Assembly: GCA_001805655.1 (NCBI GenBank)
Contig: MHGR01000039.1
Location: forward strand, 1 to 8,161
Length of the DNA stretch: 8,161 bases
Reading direction: 5' to 3'
Origin: Omnitrophica WOR_2 bacterium RIFCSPHIGHO2_02_FULL_52_10
GTDB taxonomy: Bacteria; Omnitrophota; Gorgyraeia; Zapsychrales; Zapsychraceae
How positions within the stretch are numbered: the stretch's first letter is position 1; each line of letters opens with the position of its first letter. This document shows, one piece after another, positions 7,201-8,161 of this stretch. A model generated the notes under the pieces. It saw only the letters and a program-made list of their open reading frames with translations. It ran no database searches and was not told the origin of the DNA. The translations under genes and the position numbers were made by a program.

Positions 7201-8161
7201 AGGGATGGTGCCGCCCCATGTCCAGGTGATAGCGTGCGTGGAGCCGACTCTCCAGTCTTCGTTTCCGACCGGGGCCGTAAGGGTCAGATTACCGACGATA
7301 TTAAACTTGGGCGACACATTAATGACATCGCTTTCCGCCGGGCGGGAATCAATGATCTTGATGCGCGCCATACTGGTGGGCGTATCCGGCACATTGGGCG
7401 GAACCGCCGAAGACCAGTTGAATGAGGAAGAGCACATCGTGGCCGGGCTTACCGGCGTGCAGTTCGCCAAGTCGGCGACAATGGTGTACGGGTAGCCTCC
7501 GGCGCCGTCATTGATGTCATACACAAGATCCACATTGGGAATCGTGCCGGTTGAATCCCATTGGATCAGATAAGGTTTGCCGATTTCCACGGCCCCGGAC
7601 AAGACTGGAGCTGTTATTTTTAATTTCCCGCGGATCCTGAAGTCATTATCTGAAATATCATTGCCGTCATCGGTTAAACTGCGCACCCTCACCCTGACCG
7701 TGGAACTGATATCATCCGGGAAAGACCATATATAATTGCTGTCATTCAGTGTTGTGGGCGTTATGATTTTCGGTGATGAGAAATTTGTTGAGGCGGTCGA
7801 ATACGCAAGCTCGACATTATTCACCGTGCCTAAATTCGACCAAGTGATCGCCATAGTATCATCCACTTGATACGTTACAGTCGTGTTTGGCGTCAGCAAC
7901 GTGAAGTCAGAAATGATCTTGAAATTGTTGTTGGAATCATCAAGAGCGACGCCGTCTGAAGCATCCGTTATACGGATCTTCACCTGCGAGGAGATGGTAT
8001 CCGGCACGCCGCCGTTTCCGGTAATCCAGGTATACGACCCGTTGTTGGCCGTCGTCGTAATCGGATTAGAGTACGGCGCCCCGCCGGTGGTCGTATAGGA
8101 AAGCGTGACCTGGGGCGTTTTGGCTGTCGATGATGAGCTTGTCCAGGTGATGTTATAGGTT
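4255..8161 (-). CDS. Giant extracytoplasmic repeat protein with tandem Kre9/KNH-type Ig-like domains (5' end beyond window)
   Basis: The frame is open to the right edge, giving 1301 visible residues; the GTG at 8007 is internal to a repeat and is not the start. The order from the N-terminal side is: one partial and four complete Ig-like repeats (6571-8160) with a T/AITW strand, V--V-L-Y, a Y-W--P or Y-W-IPDDIS strand and a closing SD--FKI; they resemble the Ser-Thr-rich Kre9/KNH family. A carboxypeptidase-regulatory-like or PEGA-like beta domain follows (about 6310-6570, with YGSWLATWSKTGYG), then another beta region to about 5893, an Ala-rich helical stretch (5539-5892), three 'RYRG' beta repeats (4675-5535) and a helical, acidic C-terminus (4258-4674). 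No membrane helix or sorting signal is visible. Cys come in close pairs, suiting an oxidising compartment. The likely role is a surface structural or adhesive protein; the function is unproven. The overlapping downstream gene may supply its membrane anchor. Confidence 0.85.
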   Translation of the reverse strand, partial: TYNITWTSSSSTAKTPQVTLSYTTTGGAPYSNPITTTANNGSYTWITGNGGVPDTISSQVKIRITDASDGVALDDSNNNFKIISDFTLLTPNTTVTYQVDDTMAITWSNLGTVNNVELAYSTASTNFSSPKIITPTTLNDSNYIWSFPDDISSTVRVRVRSLTDDGNDISDNDFRIRGKLKITAPVLSGAVEIGKPYLIQWDSTGTIPNVDLVYDINDGAGGYPYTIVADLANCTPVSPATMCSSSFNWSSAVPPNVPDTPTSMARIKIIDSRPAESDVINVSPKFNIVGNLTLTAPVGNEDWRVGSTHAITWTWGGTIPVVKLFYAVDGTQANPTWQFINQVDYSGDGLQQNGANNTIQRSYAWNIPDDISTAVKVRIEDASNATVSYESDEVFKIRGEFIVTAPNGNPDVNLTNRWVTHDTEVITWDTFGTVNNVMLSYSNDNFVSDVHYFPCADNPPGTPVPTCDKADALPVSNTGVNKGNYNWQVPDGVLKDIDGEYTNFNLVKIRVEDANDAGVNDASDNTFKIDYYQITWLVFDLLTNAALSDLSVTEVKSTDPTFIQWQEVGITTSPPKVKPTPYGSWLATWSKTGYGSVGQLVVADQDQSYTLYMETSSVHIWRAVSDFAYTPEILDNPSTPQNESVPDSLAVVSFLERDGSVITGTVYLDIRFYDGSSQIKQIELGTDPRIYDGQGNVIDCYEGPPPLPQISNAQGIIVPAPWNNTGLQSGKVYTVVTTALIGTCGKFVSPTSFSITETKKLNDLVNFVATQLDTPLSQVKSDVQGVIIQELAAQSALIDTKLDAQKTSLEGKMDLQTAAINTAIGNFTAAVASSIVSLETAAANSLASAAVLEDAAELSQDAALDLQEIGRRQAAKLLIPQSVKTGESAQLRYRGYTSGLIPLIDVLDGDNKPIHQAIPMKPLADKPEIYEFIISNVDAETYKPGTLFTVIVTESSTGSIESGAVFVEPATGQLLMPSSVLLGEKLSIRYRGRPDWVPIIKITDFKNKVLVDQPMVKGVEGADMFEFTVPKVTASVYEPGRPITVAVTEANTAAFETGTIFVAKAAGQLLMPGSVLLGDKLNIRYRGGADWKPTITISDFTNTIVVDNEKMTKVKDEENFFEYNIPTVSGDQYVPGKPITITVIEKDSAAFESGTILIESTSLTSLEGLVAAGAGQKSIIQDTLDAVEAVRGALATGGDISVALEAIRMQLQEIPKEIANEAITVPIINAVDEIRDEFISFTGDEGYDFSTLLEKGLEESASITDIRETTDMVQGTTEVMQKIVEQQLGGEDAPIVHSFFH
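4287..4297 (-). promoter_or_regulatory. Strong ribosome binding site inside the end of the giant gene
   Basis: AGGAGGGGAGG directly precedes the ATG at 4286 while also coding for the Leu-Gly-Gly-Glu-Asp end of the giant protein. It decides the start of the membrane-anchored partner and implies coupled translation across the 32-base overlap. Confidence 0.75.
4675..5535 (-). repeat. Three tandem ~95-residue 'RYRG' beta domains
   Basis: Units are 5245-5535, 4960-5244 and 4675-4959. All share (K/Q)LL(I/M)P-SV--G, then (L/I)RYRG, a P-I-I-D/SDF strand, a Y/F-E(F/Y) strand, 'Y-PG--(F/I)T' , 'V-E-(S/N/D)---(I/F)E(S/T)G-(V/I)'. The last two units are closest to each other and the first is the most diverged, which suggests stepwise duplication. 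I do not recognise the domain as a named family; a general Ig-like or bacterial-surface beta sandwich is likely. Confidence 0.85.
6571..8160 (-). repeat. Tandem Kre9/KNH-type Ig-like protein repeats (4 complete, 1 partial)
   Basis: Approximate units are 7909-8160 (partial), 7627-7908, 7291-7626, 6964-7290 and 6571-6963. Each has the order: strand with 'L-ITAP' or equivalent, 'ITW' or 'IQW' with a following GT, 'NV-L-Y', a Tyr/Phe-x-Trp strand, a P-D segment, then 'VKIRI/VRIED' and a closing 'SD--FKIRG'. Length differences come from loop insertions, the last unit being longest. The units are diverged at DNA level, so this is old domain duplication and not a recent DNA repeat. The array probably continues upstream of the window. 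Confidence 0.85.

Noticed and set aside
6808..7425. Plus-strand open frame (205 codons) inside the giant gene
   Set aside because: It is antisense to clear Ig-like repeats and shows no family features.
1..8161. CRISPR arrays, tRNA or rRNA genes, insertion sequences
   Set aside because: I saw no short direct-repeat array, no tRNA-like cloverleaf, no rRNA segment and no transposase on either strand.

Overview
The window is bacterial DNA. Every gene I can support lies on the minus strand, so transcription runs from the right edge to the left edge. From upstream to downstream there are two blocks. Block 1 (about 3381-8161) holds a very large, 5'-truncated, repeat-built extracellular protein. A small membrane-anchored protein follows and overlaps it by 32 bases. 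Block 2 (1-3223) is part of an F-type ATP synthase operon in the order epsilon, c, b/delta fusion, alpha, gamma, with gamma cut by the left edge.

The ATP synthase block is the best-supported part. Alpha, gamma, c and the peripheral stalk are clear from motifs, and the genes are tightly packed (gaps of 2, 16, 6 and 6 bases). It is not a textbook operon. Epsilon comes first and is not beside beta. It has only the beta-sandwich half. The peripheral stalk is a b subunit ending in the C-terminal domain of delta. The c subunit lacks the usual glycine ladder. Alpha carries Leu in place of Gln in its P-loop. No a subunit, beta subunit or stand-alone delta is visible; some may lie beyond the left edge. 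The E-F-A-G order and the delta-less layout recall the 'alternate' F-ATPases (N-ATPases), but the c-subunit ligand residues look proton-type, not sodium-type.

The large protein has at least four complete Kre9/KNH-type Ig-like repeats plus a partial one, then two or more further beta domains, an Ala-rich helical stretch, three tandem copies of a ~95-residue 'RYRG' beta domain and a helical C-terminus. It looks like a surface or periplasmic structural or adhesive protein. Its overlapping partner has a signal-like N-terminus, a beta domain, a coiled-coil-like stretch and a C-terminal membrane helix, and could anchor it in the inner membrane. A 157-base gap with a 17% G+C patch separates the blocks and is the likely site of the ATP synthase promoter.

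The organism cannot be fixed from this window. An odd F-ATPase next to giant Kre9-type repeat proteins would suit an uncultivated lineage such as Omnitrophota or a PVC relative, but that is a low-confidence guess.
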